DNA of 64,000 nt from Pantoea phytobeneficialis (GTDB lineage: Bacteria; Pseudomonadota; Gammaproteobacteria; Enterobacterales; Enterobacteriaceae). Positions within the stretch are counted from its first letter, which is position 1; every line of letters starts with the position of its first letter. Positions 9,326 through 21,321 of this stretch are shown here, one piece after another. The DNA lies in NCBI RefSeq assembly GCF_009728735.1, contig NZ_CP024636.1, positions 1,679,616-1,743,615 of the forward strand, in the 5' to 3' direction. The notes below the pieces were generated by a model. That model saw only the letters and a program-made list of their open reading frames with translations, made no database searches and was not told the origin of the DNA. The position numbers and the translations under genes were made by a program.

Positions 9326-10969
9326 ATGTCCAGTATAATCAACTCAGCGATGAGCGGGCTGAGCGCCGCACAGGCCGCATTAAGTACCACCAGTAACAAC
9401 ATCAGTAACTATACCGTGGCGGGTTATACACGCCAGACGACGATCCTGGGGCAGGCAAACAGCACCCTGTCTGGTGGCAGCTATTACGGTAACGGTGTGA
9501 ATGTGACGACTGTGCAGCGTGAATATGATGAATTCATCACTGCGCAGTTACGCAGTGCCAGTGCGACCTATAATGCGCAAAATACCCAATATTCTCAGAT
9601 CTCAAATATTGACGATCTGTTATCAACCTCGACCACCAGCCTGTCAACGTCGATTCAGGACTTCTTCACCAACGTACAAAACGTGGTCAGTAACGCCGAC
9701 GATCCGTCAGCGCGTCAGTCAATGCTGAGTAATGCTCAGGGATTGGTCAACCAGTTCCAGACGACAGCACAATATCTGACCAATATGCAGACCAGCGTCA
9801 ACACCGATATCACCTCCAGCGTTGACCAGATCAATACCTACACCAGCCAGATTGCCAACCTCAACACCCAGATTGCCAAACTGACTACCGGTGATGGCAC
9901 TGCGCCGAATGACCTGCTGGATCAGCGCGACCAACTGGTGAGCAGCCTGAATGATATCGTCGGTGTCACGGTGTCGCAGCAGGATGGCAGCTATATCGTT
10001 TCAATGGGCAGCACCACGCTGGTCAATGGCAGCAAAACCACTTCGCTGGTGGCGATGCCTTCCAGCAGCGACCCTTCACGTATCACCGTCGGTTATGTTG
10101 ATAAGCAGGCGGGTAACGTAGAAATTGCTGAGAAAACCCTGACAACCGGTTCGTTGGGTGGTCTGCTGGCGTTCCGTACCCAGGATTTGGATACCGCTCA
10201 GAACCAGCTCGGCCAGCTTGCCGCTGCCTTTGCTACCAGCTTCAATACCATCCATAAAGAAGGGTATGACAGCAACGGTGATCAGGGCACTGATTTCTTT
10301 AACATCGGCAGCCCGGAAGTCCTGAGCAACACCAAGAATACCTCCAGTGCCTCACTGTCAGCGGAATGGACCGACACCAGCGCGCTGAAAGCCTCAAACT
10401 ACACCGTCAGCTACGACGGCACCAACTGGTCGGTGACTCGTCAGTCGGACAACGTTAGCGTGACGGCGACGCAGGGAACCGATGCCGATGGTAACACCAC
10501 GCTGAGCTTTGATGGTCTTCAGTTAACCGTAAGTGGTACGCCGGCGGCGAAAGACAGCTTCCTGGTAAAACCGGTGCAGAACGTGATTGGTGATATGTCA
10601 GTGGCGATCACCGATGAGTCGCAGATTGCGGCGGCAGGTGCCGTAGATGGTGCCAGCGATAATACCAATGCGCAAAAACTGCTGGATTTGCAGGACAGCA
10701 AACTGGTGAACGGTAACGCCACCCTGGCCGAGGCGTATGCCAGCATCGTCAGTACGGTGGGTAACAAAACCAGCACGCTGGAAACCACCAGTACCACTCA
10801 GGAAAGTGTGGTGAGTCAGTTAAGTGATCGCCAGCAGTCAATTTCGGGCGTCAACCTCGATGAAGAGTACGCCAACCTGACTAAATATCAGCAATATTAC
10901 ACGGCTAACGCGCAGGTGCTGCAAACCGCCAGCACCATTTTCAACGCGTTGATCGATAGCCTCGGCTAA
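9326..10969 (+). CDS. flgK: Hook-filament junction protein FlgK (HAP1)
   Basis: A 547-residue protein starting MSSIINSAMSGLSAAQAALS with the axial signature TTSNNISNYTVAGYTRQ. The C-terminal coiled-coil domain ends VNLDEEYANLTKYQQYYTAN and TIFNALIDSLG. It forms the first junction ring between hook and filament, and its export uses FlgN. AAGGAACCGAG precedes the ATG. A FliA promoter lies upstream. Length equals E. coli FlgK. Confidence 0.97.
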   Translation: MSSIINSAMSGLSAAQAALSTTSNNISNYTVAGYTRQTTILGQANSTLSGGSYYGNGVNVTTVQREYDEFITAQLRSASATYNAQNTQYSQISNIDDLLSTSTTSLSTSIQDFFTNVQNVVSNADDPSARQSMLSNAQGLVNQFQTTAQYLTNMQTSVNTDITSSVDQINTYTSQIANLNTQIAKLTTGDGTAPNDLLDQRDQLVSSLNDIVGVTVSQQDGSYIVSMGSTTLVNGSKTTSLVAMPSSSDPSRITVGYVDKQAGNVEIAEKTLTTGSLGGLLAFRTQDLDTAQNQLGQLAAAFATSFNTIHKEGYDSNGDQGTDFFNIGSPEVLSNTKNTSSASLSAEWTDTSALKASNYTVSYDGTNWSVTRQSDNVSVTATQGTDADGNTTLSFDGLQLTVSGTPAAKDSFLVKPVQNVIGDMSVAITDESQIAAAGAVDGASDNTNAQKLLDLQDSKLVNGNATLAEAYASIVSTVGNKTSTLETTSTTQESVVSQLSDRQQSISGVNLDEEYANLTKYQQYYTANAQVLQTASTIFNALIDSLG

Positions 10970-10988
10970 GCAGAGAGGATAAAAAACC

Positions 10989-11951
10989 ATGCGTCTTAGT
11001 ACCAATATGATTTTTAACCAGCAGGTGCGCGGTATCACGGATTCGCAAGCTTCCTGGCTCAAAGTCGGTGAACAGCTTTCCAGCGGTCGCCGCGTGACTA
11101 ACCCCTCTGATGACCCGATTGCGGCTTCGCGCGCTGTGGTGTTGTCGCAGACTCAGGCCAAAAGCGCTCAGTACGCCACTGCGCGTAGCTTTGCCAACCA
11201 GAGTCTGTCAATGGAAGAAAATACGCTTTCCAGCGTCACCAGCAGCATTCAGGATGCGCAGACCCTGATTGTTCAGGGTTCAACCGGTACGTTGAGTGAT
11301 GATGACCGTGCCTCGATCGCCACGTCACTGGAAGGGATCCGCTCGCAATTGCTGGGGCTGGCTAACAGTAAAGACGGTAACGGCAACTATATTTTCGCCG
11401 GCTATCAAACCGATACCGAGCCATTCACTGATGATGGCACTGGCGTGACCTATGTCGGCGGCAGTGATCCGATTACGCAAAAAGTGGATGACAGCCGCAC
11501 CATGTCGGTTGGCGATACCGGTACTTCGGTGTTTATGTCGATCACCAGCAACGCCAAAGCAGAGCCGGACGGTAGCGCCAGTGAAACTAACCTGTTCAAT
11601 ATGCTCGACAGTGCGATTGCCGCGTTGAAAGTGCCACAGGACAACGCTGACGATGCCACCAAACAAACGTTCCAGGATGCGATGGATAAGACCAACCGTG
11701 GTTTGAGCAACTCACTGAACAACGTGCTGAGCGTGCGTTCTGCGGTGGGCTCAAAAATGTCTGAGCTGGACACGCTGGATGCGCAGGGTGATGACCGCGA
11801 TACCATTATGGCGTCACAAATGAGTGACCTGGTGGATGTGGATTACACCTCGGCTATCTCCAGCTACACCATGCAGCAGACGGCGTTGCAAGCCTCCTAC
11901 ACGGTCTTTACCCAGATGTCGAAGATGTCACTGTTCCAATTGAATTCGTAA
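10989..11951 (+). CDS. flgL: Hook-filament junction protein FlgL (HAP3)
   Basis: A 320-residue flagellin-related protein starting MRLSTNMIFNQQVRGITDSQ with the flagellin-like N-terminal block LSSGRRVTNPSDDPIAASRA. The C terminus TSAISSYTMQQTALQASYTV is typical of FlgL. It forms the second junction ring, on which flagellin polymerises. It follows flgK by 19 bases and ends at the terminator at 11999-12031. Confidence 0.96.
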   Translation: MRLSTNMIFNQQVRGITDSQASWLKVGEQLSSGRRVTNPSDDPIAASRAVVLSQTQAKSAQYATARSFANQSLSMEENTLSSVTSSIQDAQTLIVQGSTGTLSDDDRASIATSLEGIRSQLLGLANSKDGNGNYIFAGYQTDTEPFTDDGTGVTYVGGSDPITQKVDDSRTMSVGDTGTSVFMSITSNAKAEPDGSASETNLFNMLDSAIAALKVPQDNADDATKQTFQDAMDKTNRGLSNSLNNVLSVRSAVGSKMSELDTLDAQGDDRDTIMASQMSDLVDVDYTSAISSYTMQQTALQASYTVFTQMSKMSLFQLNS

Positions 11952-11998
11952 CTGACCTGAAGATTTGAGCGTACTTAAACCGGGTGCGCTTGCTTTTT

Positions 11999-12031
11999 CC
12001 CACTGCCCTCACAGGCCGTGGGATTTTTTTT
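11999..12031 (+). terminator. Rho-independent terminator of flgKL
   Basis: CCCACTGCC (11999-12007) pairs with GGCCGTGGG (12014-12022) with one mismatch across a 6-base loop, and is followed by ATTTTTTTT. It lies 48 bases after the flgL stop. Confidence 0.85.
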
Positions 12032-12035
12032 GCCC

Positions 12036-12095
12036 GCAGCGGCGCGATTTAGCGCGCAATGCGTGAAAAATCCGCGCGATAAATCGCGCCGCTAC
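12036..12095. repeat. Inverted pair of the GCGCGATTTATCGCGC intergenic repeat
   Basis: GCAGCGGCGCGATTTAGCGC at 12036-12055 faces CGCGATAAATCGCGCCGCTAC-like sequence ending at 12095. Each arm is itself palindromic and the arms are inverted to each other. The same unit occurs at 32877-32898, 39239-39260 and 51431-51493. Confidence 0.8.
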
Positions 12096-12112
12096 GGATA
12101 GATACAAATAAA

Positions 12113-12135
12113 AAACCCCGGACTGGCCGGGGTTT
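12113..12135 (-). terminator. Rho-independent terminator of rne
   Basis: AAACCCCGG (12113-12121) pairs with CCGGGGTTT (12127-12135) across a 5-base loop. On the minus strand it is followed by a T-rich run, 22 bases after the rne stop codon. Confidence 0.85.
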
Positions 12136-12156
12136 GCTGTGTGACGTAGCGCTAAC

Positions 12157-15100
12157 TTAGACGCTTTCTGGCTTGGTTGCCGGTGCGGTCGCCTGCTGTG
12201 TGGCGCTATGACCGCCAGCCGATCCACGGCCCGCAAAGGCAAACGGTGGACGTACCCAATCGCTATGGCGAGCCGGTTCAGGTTCCCATGCCGGTGCCGG
12301 TGCTTTGGTCATCGGTGCCGAAGCATAATGCTTCCAGCGGGTTTCTGCGTTGTTGGCCACGGTAGCGTGAGCGGCGACTGGCGCATCAGGTTCCGCAACT
12401 GGCGCTGGCTGCGCTTCTGCGGCAACCGGCGTGGACAGGACCTCTTCCACTGGCGCAGTCACTTCCGGTGCCACCTGAGCAGGTGCTTCGATGGCAGCGG
12501 TTACGGCTTCGTTGACCTCAGCAGCAACATCAACCACCGGTTCGGCCTGCGCGGCGGTTACTTCGGCAACCGCTTCATCCGCCGCTGAAATCACGGTCGG
12601 TTCTTCATTGACCGGAGATTCAATCGGACGGGTGTCATCGGTGTTCACTACCGGAACGTCGGTGTGTGCCTGCGGTTCCACTACTTCGACGACTGGCTCA
12701 GCAACCACTTCCTGGGCTGGCTCAACGCTGGCAGGCAGAGCAACGGCAGCGGCCGTCTCTTCGCGGCTGTAATCCGGCGTCTCGTTCAGTGCATCCTGTG
12801 TGACCAGTTCTTCATTGGTTTGTGCAACCGGATAACGTACCCAGACTTTGCCAGAGGCCATTTCCGGTGAAGCCGAAGCCGCAGCCAGAGGCATTGCAGA
12901 TTGGGTCGGATAGCGCTCATCACGGTAACGGCGACGACGCTGACCGCTGACACGCAGGTGGCGCGGTGAACGACGTGAACGGCGCGGCATATTGGCGCTG
13001 TCACGGTTATCAACGTCATCCTGATCATCATTGACCGCTTCCGGTTCTTCATTAGCGACTGCACGCGGCGCAGTTTCAACCGGAGCGATAACGTTCTCGG
13101 TTGTCGCTTCGCTTTCATCACCAAAACGCACTTTCTGGCTCAGTTGGCGTTGTTTACGACGCGGCATGACCTGAACACGTTCTTCTTCCTGCGCTGCCTC
13201 ATCAACGATTTCAGCCTGCACCACCGGCTCAGCGGCTTTCTGTTCCTGCTGCTGGGCGCGTTTCTCTTCCTGACGACGACGCTGGCGTTCCGCACGTTGT
13301 TCGCGACGCTGTTGTTGCTGCTCTTCGCGTTGCTGGCGTGCTTCTTCGCTTTGTGCCGGGCTGCGTTCTTCACGCGGCTCGTTCTGGCGTTTATTGCGGC
13401 GGTTTTCGGTGGTTTCACGCGCTTCGCGTGGCTCACGCGGCTCGCGTGCTTCACGTACCGGCGCATTTTCAGCGTTACGCGGAGTGCGTTCACGACGGTT
13501 ATTGCGGCGGTTGTTGCGACGATCGCCACGCTGTTGACCGTTTTCATCAGCGTTTGCTTTGCTTTCCTGTTTCTCGCTGGCTTCCGGCGTAGTCGCCGGT
13601 GCATCACCAACAAACAGTTTTTTCAATCCACCCAACAGACGTGCCATAAAGCCGGTTGACGCAGCCGGTGCTGCGACGGTGTCGGTTGTCCTGGCCTTCT
13701 TCGGCTCAGCTTTCACCGCAGGCTTGCTCTCTTCTGCCACTTCAACCGGTGCAGGCGGTGCATCCGGCATCACAAAGGCGGCGAGGGCAGGTTGCTCAGG
13801 ACGACGACGTTCTGACTGCTCTTCTTCGGAAGGCAGTGCCATTTCTGCTTCATGCAGTTTCGGCAGGTGGTAGCTCAGCGTTTGCGTCTCTTCGCCTTTG
13901 CGCACGCGCAACACGGAGTAGTGCGGCGTTTCCATCTGATCGTTCGGTACGATGATGGCGCGCACGCCACCCTGACGCTTCTCAATGGCGCTGACTGCAT
14001 CACGTTTTTCGTTCAGCAGGTAGGAAGCGACCGGAACCGGCACAATGGCGTGGACTTCTTTGGTGTTGTCCTTCAGCGCTTCTTCTTCAATCAGACGCAG
14101 AATAGACAGCGACAGCGATTCGTTATCACGGATGGTGCCGGTGCCGCTACAGCGTGGGCAGACGTGATGACTGGACTCGCCCAGTGATGGGCTGAGGCGC
14201 TGACGTGACATCTCCAGCAGACCAAAGCGTGAAATATGGCTGATTTGAATACGTGCACGATCCTGACGTACCGCTTCACGCAGACGGTTTTCCACGGCAC
14301 GCTGGTGGCGTACCGGCGTCATATCGATGAAGTCGATAACAATCAGACCACCGAGGTCACGCAGACGCAGCTGACGAGCGATTTCGTCTGCCGCTTCGAG
14401 GTTGGTATTGAACGCCGTCTCTTCGATATCACCACCGCGCGTCGCGCGTGCTGAGTTGATATCAATCGCCGTCAGTGCTTCAGTGCTGTCAATGACGATA
14501 GAGCCGCCAGATGGCAGACGCACTTCACGCTGGAAAGCAGATTCAATCTGCGATTCGATTTGGTAGTGGCTGAACAGCGGGATTTCACCGGTGTACAACT
14601 TGATTTTGCTGCTGAAGTCCGGACGACCGAGCGCAGCGATATGCTGACGCGCCAGTTCGAGGACTTTCGGGTTATCGATGAGGATTTCACCGATATCCTG
14701 ACGCAGATAGTCGCGGAAGGCGCGCACGATCACATTACTTTCCTGATGGATCAGGAAAGGTGCCGGGCGGCTTTCAGCGGCTTTTTTGATCGCTTCCCAG
14801 TGTTTCAGACGGAAGCTAAGGTCCCACTGTAACGACTCGGCGGATTTGCCAACGCCAGCGGTGCGCACAATCAGGCCCATGCCTTCCGGCAGTTCCAGCG
14901 CTGACAGGGCTTCTTTCAGTTCGGTGCGATCATCGCCTTCAATACGGCGCGAAATGCCACCCGCACGCGGGTTGTTCGGCATCAGCACCAGGTAGCTACC
15001 GGCCAGTGAAATAAAGGTGGTCAGTGCTGCTCCTTTATTACCACGCTCCTCTTTATCAATTTGAACGATGACTTCCTGACCTTCACGCAGAACATCTTTA

Positions 15101-15369
15101 ATATTGGGACGTCCGTGCGCGTTGTAACTGGCGGGGAAATATTCGCGGGAAATTTCTTTCAGAGGGAGAAAACCGTGACGCTCAGCACCGTAATCAACAA
15201 ACGCAGCTTCCAGGCTGGGTTCAATACGGGTGATTTTACCTTTGTAGATGTTGGCTTTTTTCTGTTCGTGTCCGGGGCTTTCGATATCCAGATCGTACAG
15301 ACGTTGTCCATCAACCAGGGCAACGCGCAACTCCTCCTGCTGAGTTGCGTTAATTAACATTCTTTTCAT
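12157..15369 (-). CDS. rne: Ribonuclease E
   Basis: A 1070-residue endoribonuclease, the scaffold of the RNA degradosome. The N-terminal half is almost identical to E. coli: S1 domain ([20 protein letters not shown]), catalytic Asp residues in [14 protein letters not shown] and [11 protein letters not shown], and the zinc-link motif CPRCSGTG. After about residue 530 the sequence becomes low-complexity. The amphipathic membrane anchor [16 protein letters not shown] is visible, then Arg-rich RNA-binding tracts ([15 protein letters not shown]). The extreme C terminus ([20 protein letters not shown]) resembles the PNPase-binding site. It is autoregulated through its leader in E. coli, and a long leader is present here. 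Confidence 0.98.
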   Translation of the reverse strand: MKRMLINATQQEELRVALVDGQRLYDLDIESPGHEQKKANIYKGKITRIEPSLEAAFVDYGAERHGFLPLKEISREYFPASYNAHGRPNIKDVLREGQEVIVQIDKEERGNKGAALTTFISLAGSYLVLMPNNPRAGGISRRIEGDDRTELKEALSALELPEGMGLIVRTAGVGKSAESLQWDLSFRLKHWEAIKKAAESRPAPFLIHQESNVIVRAFRDYLRQDIGEILIDNPKVLELARQHIAALGRPDFSSKIKLYTGEIPLFSHYQIESQIESAFQREVRLPSGGSIVIDSTEALTAIDINSARATRGGDIEETAFNTNLEAADEIARQLRLRDLGGLIVIDFIDMTPVRHQRAVENRLREAVRQDRARIQISHISRFGLLEMSRQRLSPSLGESSHHVCPRCSGTGTIRDNESLSLSILRLIEEEALKDNTKEVHAIVPVPVASYLLNEKRDAVSAIEKRQGGVRAIIVPNDQMETPHYSVLRVRKGEETQTLSYHLPKLHEAEMALPSEEEQSERRRPEQPALAAFVMPDAPPAPVEVAEESKPAVKAEPKKARTTDTVAAPAASTGFMARLLGGLKKLFVGDAPATTPEASEKQESKANADENGQQRGDRRNNRRNNRRERTPRNAENAPVREAREPREPREARETTENRRNKRQNEPREERSPAQSEEARQQREEQQQQRREQRAERQRRRQEEKRAQQQEQKAAEPVVQAEIVDEAAQEEERVQVMPRRKQRQLSQKVRFGDESEATTENVIAPVETAPRAVANEEPEAVNDDQDDVDNRDSANMPRRSRRSPRHLRVSGQRRRRYRDERYPTQSAMPLAAASASPEMASGKVWVRYPVAQTNEELVTQDALNETPDYSREETAAAVALPASVEPAQEVVAEPVVEVVEPQAHTDVPVVNTDDTRPIESPVNEEPTVISAADEAVAEVTAAQAEPVVDVAAEVNEAVTAAIEAPAQVAPEVTAPVEEVLSTPVAAEAQPAPVAEPDAPVAAHATVANNAETRWKHYASAPMTKAPAPAWEPEPARHSDWVRPPFAFAGRGSAGGHSATQQATAPATKPESV

Positions 15370-15942
15370 CGTGACTTACTCGTTATTCTCTCATGAGTGA
15401 CAAAGCTGCGGGCATCGTTACCCTGGACGAGAATCAACCGATGGCCCCGTGTCTTTAATGCACAGACGTCAACCTCACGGTTGTCGGCGGCTAAAGGGGC
15501 GCAAATCTTGTCGGTGGCCTGTTTTTCATAAGGAAATCCAGCGCCTGAAGGTGGAAGTGCTACAGAGTATTCAAAAATCCACACATCCCAGTCTGTCGTC
15601 CTGGCTGCAACCCGCAGCCCGCTAAGTGCCTGATTTAACATTACGTCTTACGCCATTGCTGCGTGTCCGTTTAATCCGGCAAAATGACTTATTTCGCTCT
15701 TTTTTCTGCCTGAATCTTTCCAGGACAGAAACCCCTGCATTATTCCATTGCTCACCAACATATAGCAAGGCGACTTTTGCCGAGCTGTGAAGTTTATTCA
15801 TCCTTAACCTGTTCATTTGCAGGGGTTATCATCGCATTGTTGAAAAAGTCAGCATTTCGACTCTTTAGCGCCGCGACAACCAGAGAGTTAAGCACAGAAA
15901 AAGGGGTGGCGCTATCCGGGGACACTATTTAGAATCGCCGCC
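15370..15942. promoter_or_regulatory. Long rne 5' leader and divergent rne/rluC promoter region
   Basis: These 573 bases lie between the divergent rne and rluC genes. In E. coli rne has a leader of about 360 bases, whose hairpins RNase E binds to control its own mRNA. The spacing here allows the same. Small hairpins are visible, for example CAACC-TCAC-GGTTG at 15470-15483. Two short leftward frames inside it (91 and 64 codons) show no recognisable protein features. Exact transcription starts cannot be read. Confidence 0.6.
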
Positions 15943-16899
15943 ATGAAAACTGAGAATCCCGGCGTACAATTTGTCGCCATTACGGCTGAAAATGCCGGAC
16001 AACGTATCGATAACTTTTTGCGCACCCAATTGAAGGGTGTGCCGAAAAGTATGATTTATCGCATCCTGCGTAAAGGGGAAGTGCGGGTAAATAAAAAACG
16101 CATCAAACCTGAATATAAGCTGGAAGAGGGCGATGAGATCCGTATTCCACCCGTACGGGTTGCGGAACGTGAAGAGCAGACTGTCTCGCCGAAGCTGGAG
16201 AAAGTGGCTTCACTGGCTGACGCCATCCTGTATGAGGATGATTATCTGCTGGTCCTGAACAAGCCTTCCGGCACCGCCGTACATGGCGGCAGCGGTTTAA
16301 GTTTTGGCGTGATTGAAGGTTTGCGTGCGTTGCGCCCGGAAGCGCGTTTTCTCGAATTGGTGCATCGTCTCGATCGCGACACCTCGGGTATCTTGCTGGT
16401 TGCGAAGAAACGCTCGGCACTGCGTTCCCTGCACGAACAGCTTCGCGACAAAGGCATGCAAAAAGATTACCTGGCGCTGGTGCGTGGCGACTGGCCATCC
16501 CACCTGAAAGTGGTACAGGCACCGTTGCTGAAGAATATCCTGCAAAGCGGTGAGCGCGTGGTGCGCGTCAGCGCGGAAGGTAAACCTTCGGAGACACGGT
16601 TTAAAGTGGAAGAGCGTTTTGGCTTTGCCACCCTGGTAAAAGCCAGCCCGGTCACTGGCCGCACTCACCAAATTCGTGTGCATACTTTGCATGCGGGCCA
16701 TCCCATCGCGTTTGACGATCGTTATGGCGATCGGGAATTTGAACGCCAGTTGGCACCGACCGGACTTTCCCGTCTGTTCCTTCATGCGGCGGCGTTGACG
16801 TTTACCCATCCCAATACCGGTGAGATGTTGCGGATGGAAGCGCCGCTGGACGGCGCTTTGAAGCATTGCCTGTCGCAGTTACGCCAGAAAAAGGCGTAA
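15943..16899 (+). CDS. rluC: 23S rRNA pseudouridine synthase RluC (positions 955/2504/2580)
   Basis: A 318-residue enzyme. An N-terminal S4 RNA-binding domain ([20 protein letters not shown]) precedes an RluA-type catalytic domain with the HRLDRDTSG motif holding the catalytic Asp, plus GRTHQIRVH near residue 240. It isomerises three uridines of 23S rRNA. Divergent from rne, as in E. coli. Length matches (319 in E. coli). Confidence 0.96.
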   Translation: MKTENPGVQFVAITAENAGQRIDNFLRTQLKGVPKSMIYRILRKGEVRVNKKRIKPEYKLEEGDEIRIPPVRVAEREEQTVSPKLEKVASLADAILYEDDYLLVLNKPSGTAVHGGSGLSFGVIEGLRALRPEARFLELVHRLDRDTSGILLVAKKRSALRSLHEQLRDKGMQKDYLALVRGDWPSHLKVVQAPLLKNILQSGERVVRVSAEGKPSETRFKVEERFGFATLVKASPVTGRTHQIRVHTLHAGHPIAFDDRYGDREFERQLAPTGLSRLFLHAAALTFTHPNTGEMLRMEAPLDGALKHCLSQLRQKKA

Positions 16900-16910
16900 C
16901 GTCACGGGCA

Positions 16911-17495
16911 TCAACACAAGGGGTTGATGCCCGCTTCTCGTAACATCCCATTCAGCGCAATCAGCGGCAACCCAATCAAGGTATTGGGATCGCGTCCTTC
17001 CAGCCGTTCAAACAGACAAATGCCAAGGCCTTCGCTTTTGAAGCTGCCTGCACATTGCAGTGGCTGTTCTTTGGCAACATATCCGGCAATTTCGGCTGCA
17101 CTCAGCGTGCGAAAATGGACGGTGAAGGGTTCACAGCAGAGAAATTGCTGCCCGCTTTGCGGTTGGATGAGCGCCAGGCCGGTATAGAAGGTGATGGCTT
17201 TGCCACTGGCGGCAGACAGTTGCTTGCGCGCGTTTTCTTCCGTGTGCGGCTTACCGGTGATCTGTCCGTCCAGCACGCAGACTTGATCGGAACCGATGAT
17301 CCAGCGATCCGGATAGTCGGCCGCCAGCGCCCTGGCTTTCGCCAGCGCGAGGCGTTGTACCAACGCATCTGCCGCTTCACCGGGCTGCGGCGTCTCATCG
17401 GTGTGCGGTGCCGCGCAGAGAAAAGGCAGGCCAAGCTTACTTAATAAAGCCTGGCGGAAGGGTGAGGTTGAAGCTAAAACCAGCGATGTCGTCAT
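16911..17495 (-). CDS. yceF: Maf-like nucleoside triphosphate pyrophosphatase YceF (m7GTP-directed)
   Basis: A 194-residue Maf/Ham1-superfamily protein. It has the N-terminal substrate loop [14 protein letters not shown], the motif [22 protein letters not shown], and GSDQV with the catalytic Asp. The segment [11 protein letters not shown] is characteristic of the YceF branch, which hydrolyses 7-methyl-GTP in E. coli. It is transcribed leftward, convergent with rluC (11 bases apart) and divergent from yceD. Confidence 0.93.
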   Translation of the reverse strand: MTTSLVLASTSPFRQALLSKLGLPFLCAAPHTDETPQPGEAADALVQRLALAKARALAADYPDRWIIGSDQVCVLDGQITGKPHTEENARKQLSAASGKAITFYTGLALIQPQSGQQFLCCEPFTVHFRTLSAAEIAGYVAKEQPLQCAGSFKSEGLGICLFERLEGRDPNTLIGLPLIALNGMLREAGINPLC

Positions 17496-17597
17496 TTTTT
17501 TGCAGAATAGATAGCGTAAAGGAGACAGTCATTTTAAACTGTGCGCCGCACTGGATGCGACTAACGGGTGAAAGATGCTGTAAAACGGCCTTTTTCT

Positions 17598-17626
17598 TTG
17601 ACTCTATGACGTTACAAAGTTAATAT
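17598..17626 (+). promoter_or_regulatory. Sigma-70 promoter before yceD-rpmF
   Basis: TTGACT (17598-17603), a 17-base spacer, then TAATAT (17621-17626). Both hexamers match the consensus at five of six positions. The expected start of transcription is about 17633, only 2-4 bases before the yceD ATG. Confidence 0.7.
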
Positions 17627-17635
17627 TCGCGCCCT

Positions 17636-18342
<707 letters not shown>

Positions 18343-18368
18343 TTCTTGCGGTTACGCAAGGCGATACT

Positions 18369-19409
18369 TTGACACGTTTGACCCTGGCGATAGATGCCAT
18401 GGGCGGGGATTTCGGTCCCTGCGTGACAGTGCCTGCAGCCTTGCAGGCACTGGCCTCTCATTCGCACCTGGTTCTCCTTCTGGTCGGTAATCCCGACACA
18501 ATCATGCCATTACTTGCCAAAGCGGATTCCTCTGTAGCGGGGCGTGTGCAGGTGATCCCTGCCGAATCGGTTATTGCAAGTGATGCCAGACCCTCACAGG
18601 CGATTCGTAACAGTCGCGGCAGTTCCATGCGTATCGCGTTGGAGCTGGTGAAAGAGGGTAAGGCACAAGCCTGTGTCAGCGCGGGGAACACCGGCGCGCT
18701 GATGGGGTTAGCCAAATTGTTGCTCAAGCCGCTGGATGGCATTGAGCGCCCGGCGCTGATGACCGTTCTGCCACATCAGCAGCACGGCAAAACGGTGGTG
18801 CTGGATTTGGGCGCCAACGTAGAGTCCGACAGTGAAATGTTGGTGCAATTTGCGGTGATGGGTGCGGTGGTCGCCGAAGAAGTGCTTGCCATTAACCAGC
18901 CGCGCGTTGCGTTGCTCAATATCGGCCAGGAAGAGACCAAAGGTCTGGAAGCCATCCGCACAGCAGCGGCGGTGCTGCGGGAATCCCCGCAGATCAACTA
19001 TATTGGTTACCTTGAGGGGAATGATCTCCTCACCGGCAAAACGGATGTGCTGGTTTGCGATGGCTTTGTTGGCAACGTCACGCTGAAAACGATGGAAGGT
19101 GTGGTAAGAATGTTTCTTTCGCTGCTTAAATCGTCAGGGGAAGGAAAAAAACGGGCCTGGTGGCTGAAGTGGCTGGGGCGCTGGATCCAAAAGCGTCTGG
19201 CGAAGCGTTTCGGTCACCTCAACCCCGACCAGTATAATGGCGCTTGTCTGTTAGGATTGCGCGGAACGGTGATCAAGAGCCACGGCGCGGCGAATCAACG
19301 TGCGTTTGCCGTAGCGATAGAACAGGCAGAGCAGGCGGTGCGGCGGCAAGTCCCGGAACGGATTGCTGCGCGCCTGGACACTGTATTAGCCAGGAGTGAC
19401 AAAGCGTAG
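18369..19409 (+). CDS. plsX: Phosphate acyltransferase PlsX
   Basis: A 346-residue enzyme that makes acyl-phosphate from acyl-ACP for phospholipid synthesis. It begins with TTG at 18369 ([17 protein letters not shown]), the start used by E. coli plsX. It contains [35 protein letters not shown] and [19 protein letters not shown]. The stop at 19409 directly abuts the fabH ATG, so the two are translationally linked. It is slightly shorter than the E. coli protein at the C terminus. Confidence 0.95.
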   Translation: MTRLTLAIDAMGGDFGPCVTVPAALQALASHSHLVLLLVGNPDTIMPLLAKADSSVAGRVQVIPAESVIASDARPSQAIRNSRGSSMRIALELVKEGKAQACVSAGNTGALMGLAKLLLKPLDGIERPALMTVLPHQQHGKTVVLDLGANVESDSEMLVQFAVMGAVVAEEVLAINQPRVALLNIGQEETKGLEAIRTAAAVLRESPQINYIGYLEGNDLLTGKTDVLVCDGFVGNVTLKTMEGVVRMFLSLLKSSGEGKKRAWWLKWLGRWIQKRLAKRFGHLNPDQYNGACLLGLRGTVIKSHGAANQRAFAVAIEQAEQAVRRQVPERIAARLDTVLARSDKA

Positions 19410-20363
19410 ATGTTTACCAAAATTCTCGGTACGGGCAGTTATTTGCCCAGCCAGGTACGTACCAACGCGGATCTGGAAAAAATGGTGGAAACTTCGGACG
19501 AGTGGATTGTCACCCGTACCGGCATCCGTGAACGCCGCATTGCTGCGCCGGATGAAACTGTCGCCACAATGGGCTTTTCGGCAGCACAGCGCGCGCTGGA
19601 AATGGCGGGCGTTGCGGCGAGTGACGTGGGTCTGATTATTGTGGCGACCACCTCTTCGAGCCACGCATTCCCAAGCTCGGCCTGCATGATCCAGCAAATG
19701 CTGGAGATCAACGACTGTGCTGCGTTTGACCTTGCAGCCGCGTGCGCAGGTTTTACCTATGCCCTGAGCGTAGCCGATCAGTACATCAAAAATGGCGCAG
19801 TGAAACATGCGCTGGTGATCGGTGCGGATGCACTGGCACGCACGCTTGATCCCGCCGATCGTGGCACCATCATTCTGTTCGGTGATGGCGCGGGTGCGGT
19901 GGTTCTGGGCCAGAGCAGCGAACCGGGCATTCTTTCTACCCATCTGCATGCGGATGGTCGTTACGGTAAACTGCTGACGCTGCCATATCAGGACCGCGAG
20001 CAACAGGATCAACCTGCTTACCTGACGATGGCAGGCAACGAAGTCTTCAAAGTGGCGGTTACTGAACTGGCGCATATTGTGGATGAAACCTTGCAGGCCA
20101 ACAATCTCGATCGCGAAATGCTCGATTGGCTGGTGCCGCATCAGGCTAATCTGCGCATTATCAGCGCCACGGCGAAAAAACTCGGTATGGGCATGGACAA
20201 AGTGGTGGTGACGCTGGATCGTCACGGTAACACCTCTGCGGCTTCTGTACCCAGTGCGCTGGATGAAGCGGTACGTGATGGTCGCATCAAACCGGGACAA
20301 CTGATTCTGCTGGAGGCCTTTGGTGGTGGTTTCACCTGGGGTTCCTCGCTGGTTCGCTTTTGA
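19410..20363 (+). CDS. fabH: Beta-ketoacyl-ACP synthase III FabH
   Basis: A 317-residue condensing enzyme that starts fatty acid synthesis from acetyl-CoA and malonyl-ACP. Catalytic Cys112 lies in DLAAACAGF, the His in VPHQANLRI and the Asn in [13 protein letters not shown]. The N terminus [19 protein letters not shown] is conserved. Length equals E. coli FabH. Confidence 0.98.
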   Translation: MFTKILGTGSYLPSQVRTNADLEKMVETSDEWIVTRTGIRERRIAAPDETVATMGFSAAQRALEMAGVAASDVGLIIVATTSSSHAFPSSACMIQQMLEINDCAAFDLAAACAGFTYALSVADQYIKNGAVKHALVIGADALARTLDPADRGTIILFGDGAGAVVLGQSSEPGILSTHLHADGRYGKLLTLPYQDREQQDQPAYLTMAGNEVFKVAVTELAHIVDETLQANNLDREMLDWLVPHQANLRIISATAKKLGMGMDKVVVTLDRHGNTSAASVPSALDEAVRDGRIKPGQLILLEAFGGGFTWGSSLVRF

Positions 20364-20378
20364 TTACAGGAACGAATG

Positions 20379-21311
20379 ATGACGCAATTTGCTTTTGTGT
20401 TCCCCGGACAGGGATCACAGACTGTGGGCATGCTGGCTGACCTGGCCACTGAATACCCGCAGGTAGAGGCTACTTTCCGTGAAGCTTCAGACGCACTGGG
20501 TTATGACTTATGGCAGTTGGTTCAGCAGGGGCCGGCTGAGGAACTGAACAAAACCTGGCAGACACAGCCCGCGTTGCTGGCGGCTTCAGTTGCGATTTAT
20601 CGCGTCTGGCAGAGCAAAAATGCGCCTCAACCTGCCATCATGGCTGGCCACAGTCTGGGTGAATACTCAGCGCTGGTCTGTGCGGGCGTACTGAATTTTG
20701 CCGATGCCATCAAACTGGTTGAGCTGCGTGGCAAACTGATGCAGGAAGCGGTGCCGGAAGGCACTGGCGCGATGCAGGCGATTATCGGACTTGATGATGC
20801 CGCCATTCGTAAAGCCTGTGAAGAGAGTGCGCAAGGCCAGGTGGTGTCGCCGGTTAACTTTAACTCGCCAGGCCAGGTGGTGATTGCGGGTAACAAAGAA
20901 GCCGTTGAGCGTGCAGGCGCTGCCTGTAAAGCCGCAGGGGCGAAACGTGCGCTGCCGTTACCTGTCAGCGTGCCATCTCACTGCGCGCTGATGAAGCCAG
21001 CGGCAGAGAAACTGGCGGTGGCACTGGAAGCGATCAACTTTAATAGCCCGTCAGTCCCGGTGGTTAACAACGTTGATGTGCAGTGTGAAACCTCAGACGA
21101 GGCGATTCGTAGCGCGCTGGTGCGTCAATTGTACAGTCCGGTACGCTGGACAGAAGCGGTTGAGTTTATGGCCGCGCAAGGCGTGACTCAGTTGCTGGAG
21201 ATTGGTCCGGGTAAAGTGTTGACCGGTCTCACTAAACGTATTGTGGATACCCTGACCGCAGCCGCAGTGAACGATCCTGCTTCATTGACTGCTGCGCTTA
21301 GCCAGGAATAA
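20379..21311 (+). CDS. fabD: Malonyl-CoA:ACP transacylase FabD
   Basis: A 310-residue acyltransferase that loads malonate onto ACP. It has the GxSxG nucleophile motif GHSLGEYSAL near residue 92, the catalytic His in VPSHCALM, and the N-terminal FAFVFPGQGSQTVGML. Two ATGs are adjacent (20376 and 20379). The second lies 6 bases after AGGAA and matches the usual MTQFAF start. Confidence 0.97.
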   Translation: MTQFAFVFPGQGSQTVGMLADLATEYPQVEATFREASDALGYDLWQLVQQGPAEELNKTWQTQPALLAASVAIYRVWQSKNAPQPAIMAGHSLGEYSALVCAGVLNFADAIKLVELRGKLMQEAVPEGTGAMQAIIGLDDAAIRKACEESAQGQVVSPVNFNSPGQVVIAGNKEAVERAGAACKAAGAKRALPLPVSVPSHCALMKPAAEKLAVALEAINFNSPSVPVVNNVDVQCETSDEAIRSALVRQLYSPVRWTEAVEFMAAQGVTQLLEIGPGKVLTGLTKRIVDTLTAAAVNDPASLTAALSQE

Positions 21312-21321
21312 GAGGAAAATC

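Noticed and set aside
15366..15816. Two leftward frames (91 and 64 codons) in the rne leader region
   Set aside because: No recognisable domain, no good ribosome-binding sites, and they overlap the expected rne leader, where E. coli also has a doubtful frame (yceQ).
19386..20300. Leftward 304-codon frame opposite fabH
   Set aside because: Shadow of fabH, whose catalytic residues are all intact on the other strand.
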